Source: Trachythela sp. YZ-2020 | Taxonomy: Eukaryota > Cnidaria > Anthozoa > Malacalcyonacea > Clavulariidae | DNA length: 64,000 nucleotides | Assembly (NCBI GenBank): GCA_016169945.1 | Contig: JADLSH010000110.1 | Coordinates: 744,001-808,000, forward strand | Reading direction: 5' to 3' | Part shown: piece after piece, positions 1-11,090 of the stretch | How the letters are laid out: the number at the start of each line of letters is the position of its first letter | Position numbering within the stretch: position 1 is the stretch's first letter | Position numbers and translations under genes: made by a program | Notes under the pieces: model-generated | The model's database searches: none | Seen by the model: only the letters and a program-made list of their open reading frames with translations | Told to the model about the DNA's origin: nothing

Positions 1-175
1 TGATTCTAGAAGTCAAACCGTTGGTTATTTTGATCAGTCAAATATCAATGTATTGGCCTGATATGGTAGTTAGATAGTTCAATATAAAAACCTTAAACTT
101 CCACTCAAGCTAACATCATAATTCTACAAAATATAGTGGGGGAGGGGCGGCAGTTTTTGGGACACCCTGTATAGA
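1..175 (+). repeat. dispersed repeat, copy 1
   Basis: This block is visibly homologous, in the same orientation, to 50778-50960. Shared landmarks are a gattctagaag start, a ttttgatcagtcaaatat block, a gtattggcctgatat block, and an end with aaatatagtggg followed by a gggacaccctgta-like sequence. I recognise no coding capacity. It is probably the end of an interspersed element. Confidence 0.6.
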
Positions 176-732
176 AATTGAAGTTTATAAAATCTCTAAT
201 ATCATACCTTCAACACATGTTTCGGGGATTGAAAATTCTATATTTAAACTATTTATCTTTCAATTGTTTATGTCATTTTGTAGAATAAAGAGGAAAAAAT
301 ATCTCGCACCTTCGGCACTCGTTTATCGCCACCATACTTTTTTCTCTCAAAATATTTGGCTCGTTATATAAACATTCAGATATAAAATGCTCAGTGTTCT
401 CATTTTTGTATCTGCGAATGCATATATATTGCCATCACCTTGTTAATGTAATGTTAAAGGGTGGACCATTAGATTTTTCAGAGGGGGGTTGGAAGAATTG
501 CCCTCGAAAAGAATTTTTTTCTCTAACAAGCAAGGCAGCTATTTGTGAAATGTTTTTCCTCATATTTAAATTTTTCACGAGAAGTCAAATTGACATATTT
601 CAAATATTCAGTTAAAATTTAGAAATGCAATTTTTTCACAGCAATACAAAAACACAGGAACTGTCTCAATTTAATAAAATGAAAAGGGTAAAGGAATTAT
701 TATATTTTAAAATTGAAATATATATATCTTAT
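176..732. other. no recognisable gene
   Basis: AT-rich DNA with only short chance reading frames. I see no coding similarity, tandem repeat or inverted repeat here. Confidence 0.5.
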
Positions 733-733
733 T

Positions 734-862
734 GAATGGTTTGGCATATAATACGGCCGGGTATTTTACGAGTTTCTCAAGTATTTTTCCGAGCCCACCG
801 CGGGCGAGGGAAAATGCGAGAAACGAGTAAAATACCCGGCCGTATTATATGCCAAACCATTC
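734..862. repeat. palindromic fold-back element
   Basis: A near-perfect inverted repeat. The left arm starts gaatggtttggcatataata and continues through a ggccgggtattttac block; the right arm from 862 is its reverse complement for about 45 bp. The centre is GC-rich (cccaccgcgggc). This is a typical non-autonomous hairpin MITE. A further partial copy of the arm (caatacggcctggtattt) lies just downstream near 961. Confidence 0.8.
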
Positions 863-1440
863 CATGAGGTTTTTATTACATGACAAAAAAAATCCCGATT
901 TTTGTTCTGTTTAAACCGGTTTAACTGGTATAGAAGAGGAGAAATACGGATTTTACCATACAATACGGCCTGGTATTTGTTCTGTTCTCGTGCCCTTATA
1001 TGGAAGAATTACGTCATAGTCATATAATAAAATACCGTATTTCATATTCTGTTATCACTTAAAATGTGTGAAATTCAATAATAGTGTCGGCAAATCCACT
1101 TTGTATTAGCTTTTAGATGAAGTGTGGTTCTTTATAGGCAGGACAAATGGTTATTCAAAATAACAGAAGTGTATTTTAGAATCCCAATCGTTCTTTGCAG
1201 CATATCATCTTAAATATGCAGGGCCGTTGCAAGATTTTTCGGATTTGGGAAGGGAGGGGGGATGCTGAAATACACAGAAAATTTACCGACGACGCAGCAA
1301 AAAAAGCGATGTTATAGTTACTAAACCTCAGGGAGCGCACAACGTTACTAGTCCGTCGCGCATTTTGGTTCAGTGCCATTGGCAGCAAATTGTTATGATG
1401 GCAGCAAATTGTTATTGAGGGCCGAACTTAGGGGGCATTG
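863..1440. other. no recognisable gene
   Basis: Apart from the partial palindrome arm near 961 I see nothing supportable. Short open frames on both strands lack any recognisable motif. Confidence 0.45.
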
Positions 1441-1442
1441 TT

Positions 1443-2402
1443 ATGTGTCCAGAAATCTTAATAATTACTGGAGACTTTAACTTTCATTTTAATGACCAGT
1501 CTAACATTGATACTAAAAGATTTATTGATATGCTGGAAACATTTGGGTTGAAGCAACATGTCATAGTTCCAACACATTCTTCAAATCATACATTGGACTT
1601 ATTGATTACTAGATCCTCAAATGATATTAACATCTCCTCGCTGGAAACCACTTTCTTCTTGTCAGATCACTGCTTTGTAGAATGTTACTTGTCCACATCT
1701 CATCCAGATCTCTCCACTAAAGAGATATGTTTCCGCGAGACGAAAAAGATTAACCTTGACAACTTTAAGACTGACATCTTGCAGTCAAATTTGTGTATGA
1801 ATGATTCATGGTCCAATGTAGATGATCTGATGGAATGTTACAATGACACACTAGTGTCCATTTTTGATAAACATGCTCCTATTCGAAAAAAGATTATTGT
1901 CGCTAAACGTAGACTGCCATGGTTCAATGCAAATGTTAAACATCTAAAAACGGAACGAAGGAAGCTAGAAAGAAAAATGAGGAAATCTAAACAAAATGTT
2001 GATCGAGCTGCATATCGTAAGATATGCAATAAATATTCTGCACTACTTAATGAGGCTCGAAAGAAATACTATACTGACCTTATTGATGAATGCTCAAATG
2101 ATTCGAAGAAATTGTTTAAGGTTGTGACATCGCTTTGTAAGACGCCGAGAGATGAACCACAGCTGCCACCGCATGATGATTTATGTCAAATTACTAATAT
2201 GTTCGGTGAATATTTTTACCGCAAAATTGAACTCATTAGGAAGGATATCGACAATATTACCATTGATCCACAGCCGGTTGAATATCGTGGAACAGAAGTT
2301 AAGCTAGAATCGTTTACTCCTCTTTCGGACCAAGAGGTTCATGACATAATCATGCAGTCGTCCAACGCATCTTGTGAATTGGACCAATTCCATCATGGTT
2401 AG
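1443..2402 (+). pseudogene. LINE endonuclease C-terminus and linker
   Basis: This is the C-terminal half of an exonuclease/endonuclease/phosphatase (EEP) domain, the apurinic-like endonuclease that nicks the target for target-primed reverse transcription. Visible motifs are GDFNFH near residue 11 and SDHCFVE near residue 75, the latter being the catalytic SDH. The upstream half of the domain is absent, consistent with 5' truncation. A basic linker follows. The frame ends at 2402 only because one base is missing in the ggaccaattccatcatgg stretch near 2381-2384; the next base frame continues directly into the RT segment. Confidence 0.88.
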
Positions 2403-3886
2403 TAAAGCTGTGCTCTAATGAATTAACACCTATTGTTACGAAAATGATCAACTTATCCTTGCAAGAAGGACATGTCCCAGACGCTTGGAAAATTGCTCTA
2501 TTAAAGCCATTTTTAAAAACACCTGACCTGGAAGTGGTTTTTGAGAACCTTAGACCTGTTTGTAACCTATTTTTTATATCTAAATCCACTGAAAAGGCTG
2601 TTATTGAGCAGTTGTTTGAGCACTGCGACGAAAATGCACCTCTACCAAGCAGTCAATCAGCATATCGGAAGAACTACTCTACTGAGACTGCTCTCCTGAA
2701 AGTTCAAAACGATATTTTAATGAGTATGGACAAACAAGAAGTAATCTTGCTCGTGTTATTAGATTTAAGTTCGGCCTTCGACACAATTGACCACCAACTT
2801 ATGCTTGATACCTGGGAGTTTGATTTTGGGGTAACGGGTAAAGCACTTTTGTGGATTAAATCTTTTCTTTCGGACAGGAAGCAACGAGTTTATATCAAGA
2901 AGGAGTTTTCTAAGGACTATGATGTCAACCATGGAGTGCCTCAGGGAAGTTGCCTTGGACCTGTCCTCTTTTTACTGTATATATCCCAGTTATTTGTTAG
3001 TAGGCATCTACCTTCCGCCCATGGTTATGCTGATGACACCCAGCTCTACATGTCTTTCCGCCCTGAATCTTCTATGGCACAAAGTCAAGCAATATTGGCA
3101 TTAGAAGAATGTATTGCTGACATACGTTCCTGGTTGCTTACTCATAAACTGATGTTTAAAGATTCTAAAACGGAATTTTTAATAATTGGTACACGACAAC
3201 AACTTTCAAAAATTCAAATCGACTCTGTTAAAGTCGGAGGCGTTGATATCAAACCTGTGGAAAAGGTCCGAAATCTAGGTTCATGGTTCGATAACCACAT
3301 GTCTATGAATATTAATGTTGGGAAAGTCTGCAGTAAAGCATTCAGAGGACTATACAACATACGTCAAATAAGAAAGTTCCTATCGATGGACTCGACGAAA
3401 ACCCTCATACATGCTTTTGCGACGTCTCACTTAGACTATTGTAATTCCCTTTTAGTTGGAATCCCTCAGTACCAACTTCAAAGACTCCAGAGAGTTTTAA
3501 ATGCTGCTGCTAGGCTCATATACCAAAGTCCAAGATTTTCCCGTATAACACCAATTTTAATCAGTCTCCACTTGCTGCCTGTCAAGTTTCGAGTCGATTT
3601 TAAAATTGCCCTATTGGTTTATAAAACTCTTAATGGTAGCGCTCCTAGTTATATCTCGGCATTACTGACATTAAAACCGGCCAGCAAATACGATTTAAGA
3701 TCAGATGACCAAGATCTCCTTCAAGTTCCTGTCACTAAACTAAAGACCGTAGGAGACAGAGCTTTTACATCTGCTGCTCCTCGAATATGGAACACTTTGC
3801 CATTAGAGATCAGACAAAGTGAAAACATTAGTATTTTTAAAAAACAATTAAAGACATTTCTTTTTAAGAACGCTTTTAATCTCTAG
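2403..3886 (+). pseudogene. LINE reverse transcriptase (CR1/L2-like)
   Basis: Reverse transcriptase and C-terminal region, reading from about 2403 across the frameshift to a stop at 3886. Visible RT motifs in order are LLDLSSAFDTIDH (first catalytic Asp), GVPQGSCLGP, and YADDTQLY with the catalytic DD pair. The C-terminal region has the HLDYCNSLL and FKKQLKTFLF blocks seen in many CR1/L2/Jockey-type elements. The domain looks complete and in frame from 2444, so apart from the upstream frameshift the RT itself shows no stop. Confidence 0.92.
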
Positions 3887-3943
3887 TAGAACTATGGTAT
3901 TTTAAATTTTAGTTGAAGAATCATAGTATGATGAGATTGTACC

Positions 3944-3972
3944 GCGCTTTGAATATATATATAATTAAGCGC
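3944..3972 (+). repeat. LINE 3'-end hairpin
   Basis: Inverted repeat GCGCTT...AAGCGC with an AT loop, immediately before the (ATT)n tail. Stem-loops at this position are the RT recognition element in several CR1/L2-type LINEs. A second element's 3' end at 20230-20258 has the same architecture. Confidence 0.7.
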
Positions 3973-3986
3973 AATATTTAAATAAA

Positions 3987-4017
<31 letters not shown>

Positions 4018-4063
4018 GTGTCAGCCTTTTTATTAGTCTGGGGTTACATGTACATTCTGATAA

Positions 4064-4459
4064 ATGTGGCGTGATTCCCTCACAAGAGATTCTGATTTTG
4101 GGTTCCTTATAAATAGTCTGTTAATGATAGTAAAACTTCCCCTTGAGAAACAAGAACGACTGAGAGATCTCTGCTTGCAGATTTTGCACGGTAAAACACT
4201 TACAATTCAATGCATAGCTAGTGTTATAGGGACACTTATTTCTGCCCTTCCCGGTGTTGAATTTGGTAAGTTACACTATCGCAATCTTGAACGCGATAAA
4301 ATCAAAGCACTTGCAAAGAATGGTGGGGATTATAAAGCACTTATGAGTCTGTCTGAGGCAGCAAAACAAGAGCTTTATTTGTGGACTATTAATGTAATGC
4401 ATGCTTTCAGGCGACTACGTCATCCAGCCGTTTCCTCTATTTTCGAGACTGAAGCATAA
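4064..4459 (+). pseudogene. DIRS-like RT/RNase H connection fragment
   Basis: The fragment begins with a DFGFLINSLLM block, typical of the RT tail in DIRS-like elements, followed by a helical segment containing IASVIGTLISALPGVEFG and LHYRNLERDK. These blocks link RT to RNase H in this family. The upstream palm domain with its catalytic residues is not present, so the copy is truncated at its 5' end. Confidence 0.7.
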
Positions 4460-4565
4460 CATGCGCCACGAATCCTACTTTACAGTCTCAGGGTTTGTGG
4501 ACAAATGAGCAACGTACCCTATATATTAATGTAAGGGAATTGTATGTTGCTAAATTTTTATATGT

Positions 4566-4793
4566 TTGACAATATTTTGCAAAGACCAATCTAAAGTACA
4601 CATCAAATTTGAGTTAGACAATAAAACTGCCTTTAGTTACATCAATCATATGGGAGGCTGTAAGTCTGTTGCTTGTGATACAGTAGATCCACATGCCACT
4701 ATAGTTGATGCTTTCAGTGTATCATGGGAAAATGAATACTTTTATGCATTCCCTCCGTCTTATTCCGAAATGTCTGGAACAAATTTCCAATGA
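4566..4793 (+). pseudogene. DIRS-like RNase H fragment
   Basis: The segment contains LDNKTAFSYINHMGG, matching the D-N-T-A-x-x-Y-I-N-x-M-G-G core of DIRS/Ngaro RNase H, then VDAFSVSW and FYAFPP, common downstream of this domain. Part of the domain between these blocks is missing, so this copy has an internal deletion. Confidence 0.72.
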
Positions 4794-5374
4794 TCAAGCA
4801 GAGGGTGTTTTAGTTGTCCCTGCATGGCCCATCCTTCCAGACTCGGTACCCATCCTTCTACAGATGTTGGCTCAATAACCCAAATTGTTGCAATGGACCC
4901 CACAAGTGGAGCTTTTAACACACCCATTAGGCAAAGTCCACAGCATGAAAGCCAAACTGAAGCTGATGGTCTGTCCATTGTCCGGCAACATTATCAAAGC
5001 TAGGGCCTTTCTGGACACGTTACCAGTGTACTCCTCGATTCATGGCGATCTTCCACACAAATTAAAACAATATGCGGTTTATTTTAAAAATGGAACCTAT
5101 TCCGTTGGGAAAGGAAAATTCCTTCAATGGGATGTCAAAACAATTCTAGCTTATCTGAAAACATTTACCCCTAACAGCAGTTTAAGTCTCAAAGACTTAG
5201 TCGCACATTAGCTATGTTACTGGCTTTAGTGAGTATTCAGCGGAAACAAACATTGGTACACCTCAATATTAACGATAATTTCATCGTAAAATCAGATGAT
5301 CAGTTCGTGTTTGCTGTTGATAAGCATATCAAGCAAAGCAGACCAAATTATTCAATACTGCCGATACTTATTCC

Positions 5375-5692
5375 GTGGATCCTGACGTTTGCCCATATTT
5401 GTGTTTAGAAGAGTATCTTGAGAGGACAAAAAATTTACGACAAAATGAAATTTTACTCATTGCGACGATCAAACAGCACCGTCCTGTTGGGGCTCAAACG
5501 TTAGCTAGATGGGTTAAAACCGTCTTAAAAGGTGCAGGTGTTGACATTTCTTTATTTAAACCACATTCTACACGACATGCCGCTGCAACAGCAGCTTTTG
5601 CAGCAGATATTCCAATAGATGAAATTCTGAAAAGAGCACGTTGGAGTAATGCTACGAAGTTGCATAAGTTTGGCTTGTTGGTACTTTCGTAG
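5375..5692 (+). pseudogene. tyrosine recombinase, C-terminal half
   Basis: C-terminal catalytic part of a tyrosine recombinase, which integrates circular cDNA in DIRS-type elements without producing a target duplication. The H-x-x-R signature is visible as HSTRHAAATAA, followed by IDEILKRARWS, the usual helix before the tyrosine loop. The frame ends right after that helix, and I do not see the catalytic tyrosine in frame. The recombinase is therefore truncated or frameshifted. Confidence 0.75.
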
Positions 5693-5800
5693 TCACAGTG
5701 CCCTCGCACGCTTTGGAGTCTTCATGTCAGTCGGTAGGTTACGACTTATGGGATAGAATTTAAAATTTAAACGAGATTTATCTGGACTTAACGTTTGACT

Positions 5801-5989
5801 GGAATTCCATCCCATTAGAAAAGTAACCAAGGACTGACAAACCCATCCTGCCACTCCTTGTGGGTTGCTAGTCTTGCGGTGTTGGGATTTTTGTTGGTTC
5901 TATTTATGCTTTGGTCACTGTGAGCAGATTTGAAGCAATGATGTGACGTCACTCAGTCCTTGGTTACTTTTCTTATGGGATAGAATTCC
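5801..5989. repeat. 37-bp inverted repeat pair
   Basis: 5801-5837 (ggaattccatcccattagaa...) and 5953-5989 are reverse complements with about two or three mismatches, separated by 115 bp. A direct partial copy (cttatgggatagaatt) also lies at 5745-5760. They could be the DIRS internal complementary or terminal repeats, or an independent small fold-back. Confidence 0.75.
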
Positions 5990-6770
5990 AGCCAAATTTC
6001 AACTTCCAGGTAAGTGTCGTTTAACTTTTAAATGAAACGGCTTACTGAAATCAATTTCGCCCCCCGGTAGCCTGCGTGGCAGACGGTCTACCCGTGGCGG
6101 AACACCCACAAGGCGAGCGAGGCGGAGGAGGCGAAAGACCGTCTGCCAGGTTTGGCAGTGTATTTTAGCAATCGCCCCCTATTATACATATCTATTAGAG
6201 AAAAATGTTGGGTTGCTTATGTAAACACACATAGCAATGAACGCAATTAATGTGAAAATATAATGAGAGCAATAGAGCACTGGGGATGCTTTTCAAGAAA
6301 AATTCTAAGCATTTATTATATAGAAACAAGTGCAGTTAATATTTATAGGCCTATGAATATGGCCAATTTGTCTGAGTTTTTAAAAATAGATCAAAATCTT
6401 CAATCTCGCGGCTAGACTGTTCGAGTTACTGAGTGTCTGACAGTGTCAGCGTGAGACAATATGGACAATTCTCGCAATGTGATGAACAAATGAATATTCT
6501 GGACAATTCCTCTAGGCCAGAGCAACTAAAACATGTTTTCCAACAATTAATTCTCTCAACACCTTTACGCACATCTCCAAAATATAACTATCACCAAAAC
6601 ATATATTAAACCCCCATCAATCGCACCCTTGACCAACCATTGTATCCTACAGATTTGTCGCTAACCAAAATATTAGATAGAACCAATTTTATTATCAAGT
6701 CTAGAATCATAGATGGACCCCCCTTCCTCATATTCTTATATGAAAACTTTAGAAACGAACGGAGAAACAA
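5990..6770. repeat. GC-rich inverted repeat and unannotated DNA
   Basis: Around 6077-6148 a tggcagacggtct block pairs with agaccgtctgcca, forming a short GC-rich fold-back in AT-rich DNA. The rest, to about 6770, shows no gene that I can support. Confidence 0.55.
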
Positions 6771-6801
6771 GAGTGATGTGGTTGTGATAATGCATAAAAG
6801 A

Positions 6802-7061
6802 CAACAACTTCCAGCCCTAATTCCAATCTCAGAAGGGGTGTCATCAACTGGGAGCCTCCATTGCAGGAGGGGGAGGATGAAACATCCCTAAAAAGGAATG
6901 TTGAATCAATGCAGAATGAATGGTCGAAAGCCAATCCTGACCAGGAAAAGCTAGGGAAAAGAATGCTACTGACTTTCCCTGGTAGAAGACGCATGATCAA
7001 TGCAATGTTACCTCTGGCTGATATAAAGTCAGAGTTTCCAGCGCTGTTTTTCCATGAAGAA
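6802..7061 (+). CDS. exon of a SAMD3-like protein
   Basis: The open frame reads through GVINWEPPLQEGEDETS, then a TFPGRRRMI block, and ends at FFHEE before a GTAAGA donor at 7062. This matches my recollection of the metazoan SAMD3-like uncharacterised family (GVxNWxPPxxEGEDE followed by TFxxRRxxI). No function is established for that region. Possible further exons lie at 7746-7870, 8091-8151 and 8341-8481. The 5' limit is uncertain; an AG sits near 6811. Such genes are multicopy in marine invertebrates, so this may be a host gene, a duplicate or a pseudogene. Confidence 0.5.
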
Positions 7062-7225
7062 GTAAGATATGGTTATTCGCTAATTGCATACACTGTCATA
7101 TTTTAGGATGAAGATGTTCTCGGACATTCATGGCTCAACAAACTATACAGGGCCACATGCATGCACATGCAGTCCTGCAAGTCGCTAGACTCACTAAGCA
7201 TGCTTCCATGCAAAAATTTGCACAG

Positions 7226-7394
7226 TGGTTGTTTTTAACCTATGTAGCTTGTGATGTCCCTTACAATTGTATTCGTAACTGGTGGAAAATTGCAAGTTCA
7301 GGCCCTGCAAGTCCAGGCCCTGAACTTGCAATTCCCTATCAGTTACGAATAAAATTGCAGGGGACATCGCAAGCTAATAGGTAAAACAACAACT
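7226..7394. repeat. 170-bp imperfect hairpin
   Basis: Two arms of about 80 bp converge on gccctgcaagtccaggccc. The left arm carries agcttgtgatgtccc and tattcgtaact; the right arm carries agttacgaata and gggacatcgcaagct as reverse complements. It lies in the presumed intron of the SAMD3-like gene and looks like a fold-back MITE. Confidence 0.8.
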
Positions 7395-7745
7395 AACAAA
7401 CAACTATGTAGATTGCTTTGTGCATATCACATTTTTTGCACATCACTGTGTTTGCCATTTTTGTTAATTGTTTGTTAGACTTGGTATACTCCAGAATATT
7501 TATCATTGCCAATGATTTTATCATTGGTTTCACTGGTGAAGATTCATGCTTTCAAATCAAAATCTTTACCAATTTCAAGAAACTATGTTTAATAAGACAT
7601 AACTATTCTGTTCCAATTTTAGTTGAACATACGCAGGAGTGTTTAAAAATTATATATGTTATATTTTTAGATTATTGCGGAATTCCAAAGGGTGTTGGCA
7701 TTAAATACAAGCATAGAGGAAACTTTTAAGCAAAATTTTATCCAG

Positions 7746-7870
7746 GTTTCGGATCCGATCTTGAGCATGGCGACGAAAGTTCGAGGGAAAAAGCCTGTTG
7801 CATGTTGACAAGCTAATACAGTTGCTGGAGAAGGATCCCCTGGATGATATGGAAATTGACAACACTGAAG
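7746..7870 (+). pseudogene. possible frameshifted exon of the SAMD3-like gene
   Basis: A segment bounded by an AG at 7744-7745 and a GTAAAT donor at 7871 encodes FGSDLEHGDESS in one frame and then LLHVDKLIQLLEKDPLDD in another, with a one-base shift near 7780. The acidic, leucine-rich second half looks coding. Either the exon is broken or the true splice site lies inside it. Confidence 0.35.
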
Positions 7871-8090
7871 GTAAATGGTCTTTATATTGTTGATTTATTG
7901 AAGACTTTCCATAAAGGAAAGGTCTGGTTAACTTTTTTGTCTTTAACCCATTAGTTTGCAATTCACCCTACTTCCATGCCAATCGATTTTACTTGTTACT
8001 TGTACGGTAATGTTAGTTAATGGGTTAATGCAGGTATTTCATTTTTCAAATGAGAGTATGATATATATAGGTGTTTCTCTGTGTTATTTA

Positions 8091-8151
8091 AGGATAAAAT
8101 TAAAGGACACAGGAACAAAGAAAACCGCTTACCAACTTTTCAACATCATTG
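8091..8151 (+). CDS. small exon of the SAMD3-like gene
   Basis: Between a TTTAAG acceptor and a GTAAGA donor the frame reads KLKDTGTKKTAYQLFNIIE. It joins in phase 0 to the exon starting at 8341. The splice signals at both ends and the shared phase with the next exon make this a plausible real exon. Confidence 0.5.
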
Positions 8152-8340
8152 AGGTAAGATTTTCTGAATAAATATCTTCACTAAACAAGGTGGAAACTGT
8201 TTACAGGGGTATGTACTGTATATAGTCATGCATACAATGATGCACGTGCATGAAGACTGTCGATGTTGGTAAACAGGTAACTAGACGTATACGCTCATTA
8301 TAACAAACATTTAGTTCCTTTTTGTCTTTTTTTTTAACAG

Positions 8341-8481
8341 GATGACGGCGATGTTTTTGATGTTATGGAAGAATTGGCACCAGAGCCCTCCATAATTGTT
8401 CGAGGTACATTGGAAAACCCAAGTGAGGTCATGGTTGTTGCTGAAAAGCAAGTGGTCTGCAAGATCAGAGGAAGAAAGGTT
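8341..8481 (+). CDS. exon of the SAMD3-like gene
   Basis: A strong acceptor (T-rich tract then aacag) precedes DDGDVFDVMEELAPEPSI, then IIVRGTLENP and VMVVAEKQVVCK, ending at RGRK before gttttaa, or reading on to a stop at 8709. Similar blocks lie near the C-terminus of SAMD3-like proteins. The continued frame RKVLNAYACFMAVCYV also resembles that family, so no splice may occur at 8481 and the exon may simply read on. Confidence 0.5.
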
Positions 8482-8538
8482 TTAAACGCATATGCATGTT
8501 TTATGGCTGTTTGCTATGTTCGTTTATGCGACATATGT

Positions 8539-8960
8539 CTAATAGCTTATAGCTGTCGTCTTCCTACCCTCTTCATTGTAAATATCACTATTGTTTATAA
8601 TATTAAGATTAACTTTGATGTATTTAAGCCTAAGGTTAATATTAACTTTATCATCACTTGTTGTAGTAGTATTATAGTTAAACGTTCTGTTATCATCATT
8701 AAATCCTAATAATTTTGCTAATTTTGTTGTTATATTTTCAGTTGTTGAGTTATCTGTTTGTATAACACATTTACCATCAATTGAATTCTTCGATAAAGTG
8801 GTTCCATTAGTGAACATTTTTTGAATGTCATTAAAAGTGTATCTGCCTTTATACATATTAATAACTGTATTGCTGTAAAATTATGATCGACATTCTCATA
8901 TTCCCAAAAAACACTTGCTTTTTTATCTAGTAAATGTGCGTACTTTGTTGTTAGCTAATA
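8539..8960 (-). pseudogene. Maverick-type uncharacterised protein fragment
   Basis: On the minus strand, a frame with WEYENVDHNFT (upstream of a frameshift near 8860), MYKGRYTFNDIQKMF and LAKLLGFNDDNRTF resembles an uncharacterised protein I associate with cnidarian Maverick/Polinton-like elements. The function is unknown. It is interrupted by at least one frameshift and ends beside the SAMD3-like exon. It may be a separate insertion or the detached end of the cassette at 9.8-15.2 kb. Confidence 0.45.
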
Positions 8961-9809
8961 TTGATTATTGAAGCTCAACTATTTTACTGTGATTTTCTTC
9001 ATTTATAATCCCCGAGCCGGCGCGAAGCGCCGTGCGAGGGTACTAATTCCGCTCGGATATTTACACCCGGGTATGTGATAACATAGCGGAATGCAAAGTT
9101 GCCCGCCATTTTTTTTTGTCATGGGCGGTTTTTTAAGTTATGCGCATGCGCGGGCTCAGACCGAGAGAAGACTGCCATTTTGCAAACTTTTTTCAAAAAT
9201 AGTTTTGCACTCATTTTATAATACTCAGGAGTCAGGACATAATAAATACAAATCAAAAAGTATCCAAAACAAGATAAAGTATTTAGAGGACAAATCCACA
9301 AGGAGAAAAACAGTCGAAAGACCGAAAAAGGAGCGTTTTACGTGTATTAAAGTGTCTATTTTGCATACTTGCTTTGCCGATTTATAGCATACAGTATAGT
9401 TTGTGAATTTGAAAATGCGTAGATCATTCTGTGTGGTCAATATAACATTGATTGATCTTAAAAGTATTTTAGTATTGATTCAAATACATTATAGAAAAAT
9501 ATAAAAACATTAAATCTCGAAGTATAAAAATACTGCTCGAAAAGCAGTTGAAGTTTTATGAAAATTTCGAAACGTTTTGTGAACGTCTATGGTTGAATGT
9601 TGCAGTGAATCAAAGCTAAAAGAGTACATAATAGCATACCCACTTTATATAGTTGGACAATTGATACTGATAATTTTATAGTTAAAAGTACAAAATATCA
9701 AAATTTTTTTCAAATTAAAATAAAAGAAATATACAGTGTTGCGTGTTATCATGGTTACAGTGGTCGATTCAGTACTTCATGTTACAATAACTTTTGGGGA
9801 GTAAATTGT
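8961..9809. other. no recognisable gene; short GC-rich hairpin
   Basis: A cggcgcgaagcgccg hairpin lies near 9017, with GC-rich flanks in otherwise AT-rich DNA. Otherwise I see no supportable gene. Confidence 0.4.
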
Positions 9810-10094
9810 TTGGCTCAAATGGGCGAGGGGATTCTGCATACATGTATTTCTAGTACACGGTATATTATAATTATGGAACAGTTTAAAAAGAGATACCCTA
9901 ATGCAACAATGTCACGGTTCCAATTTGGAGCAGATGGGAATACTTATTATACACCTATTGATGATGTGTTATCATATAGTATAAACAGTACTGAATTTAT
10001 AGGAAACAAGGAATGGACTAAATACATGGATAAAAACTATGATAGAGCTATTATAAAGTATATAGCTATTATATATAGCTATTATATGGGATAA
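9810..10094 (+). CDS. Maverick-associated hypothetical protein, N-terminal segment
   Basis: A short frame. The likely original start is the internal methionine at about 9873, giving MEQFKKRYPNATMSRFQF. No family is assigned. It is followed at once by the frame at 10097, so the two could be parts of one protein or adjacent genes. The context is the small-gene side of a Maverick-like element. Confidence 0.45.
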   Translation: MAQMGEGILHTCISSTRYIIIMEQFKKRYPNATMSRFQFGADGNTYYTPIDDVLSYSINSTEFIGNKEWTKYMDKNYDRAIIKYIAIIYSYYMG

Positions 10095-10096
10095 TA

Positions 10097-11090
10097 ATGG
10101 ATATATCAGTACATCCTCTAGAACTAGATATAAACTCATACTTTACAAAGTATCCGAGGGATAAGGATATAGACATCAATAATTTTCAAGTCTATGTGAG
10201 TAAGACAGATTACTTCATGTCCAAGCTACCAAAAATAGAAGACGACATAGAGTTTATAAAGCACGACAAAGTATTCGACCTAAGCAAAAGCTACTATATC
10301 AGCATCGTTGCAACTTATATATCCACATATCTTTGTGGTATATCCATGAAACATTTGAAGTATAACGATAAGACATATCCCACTATCACTAGCATGGTTA
10401 GGTTTCATGTATACTTCTGGACGAAGAGATTCCTACATAACGCAGATCTTATTACGGAGTATAAGAGTCAAATAAAAGAGATGAAAAATGATGATATGTC
10501 TTCAGGAACATATGACGAAGGAGGGTGGACTAATCGGTGGACGTGCCATGTATATGGTATCACTCGAGAGTCGACAAAGGACTATAGGCGATATATTCCA
10601 ACGAAATCAGATGGAATAACAGAGTTAGGGACAAAGCTGCTACAAGCGAGTGTTGAGACCTATGTATACAGTATTTTGGGAGCTCAGACACGAACAAGAA
10701 GGCAGATATCTAGTCACAGTGGGAAGGCTTTGCAAACTCAAGATACATGTGGTTAGACAAATAGTGAGTGATACTATCATACAAACTGACTCTATGGTGA
10801 CAATATCACATATGCGTAGGACGATTCAAGACACCAACACTATTCTGAATCTAGCGATTACCCCTGGAGTGATTCTTGTACCGGGATCAATGATAATAAA
10901 TAAGCAAAAGATAGCTGGGTATAATAACATATTGACTATTTCTACTAACAAGATGAAGTTCAGTCTAAACAATGACGTTAATTTCACTCGTTTTCCAAAA
11001 CCAAAGAACGAACCTAGGAAGGTTCATCAAGATACTAACACCAATCATCTAGATAATTTAGATACCAATAATAAGACAAATACAATATAG
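10097..11090 (+). pseudogene. Maverick-associated large hypothetical protein, frameshifted
   Basis: Reads MDISVHPLELDINSYF through LLQASVETYVYSILGAQ, then shifts frame near 10740 and continues as IVSDTIIQTDSMVTI to a stop at 11090. It is of a type I recall as recurrent in cnidarian Maverick-like elements, but I can name no domain with confidence. A structural (virion-like) role is possible by position only. The single frameshift suggests fairly recent inactivation. Confidence 0.5.

Larger units (their letters stand above)
1443..4016 (+). mobile_element. CR1/L2-like LINE, 5'-truncated
   Basis: A 5'-truncated non-LTR retrotransposon. It starts inside the endonuclease domain, continues through reverse transcriptase, and ends with a short 3' UTR, a hairpin (3944-3972) and an (ATT)n tail (about 3987-4016). 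A 3' hairpin plus microsatellite tail in place of poly(A) is typical of CR1/L2-type elements. The reading frame is broken by one frameshift near 2381, so this copy is dead. Confidence 0.9.
4064..5692 (+). mobile_element. DIRS-like tyrosine-recombinase retrotransposon, decayed
   Basis: Consecutive broken frames match the 3' half of a DIRS-type element: RT tail plus RNase H (4064-4459 and 4566-4793), a linker (4885-5408), and a tyrosine recombinase (5375-5692). Frameshifts and stops separate the segments. Inverted copies of a 37-bp motif (5801-5837 and 5953-5989) lie just downstream and may be the element's repeat structure. The order RT, RNase H, tyrosine recombinase separates this from LTR elements, which carry a DDE integrase. 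Confidence 0.75.

Noticed and set aside
394..615. Open frame of 73 codons on the + strand
   Set aside because: No recognisable motif, biased AT-rich composition and no splice context. Treated as chance.
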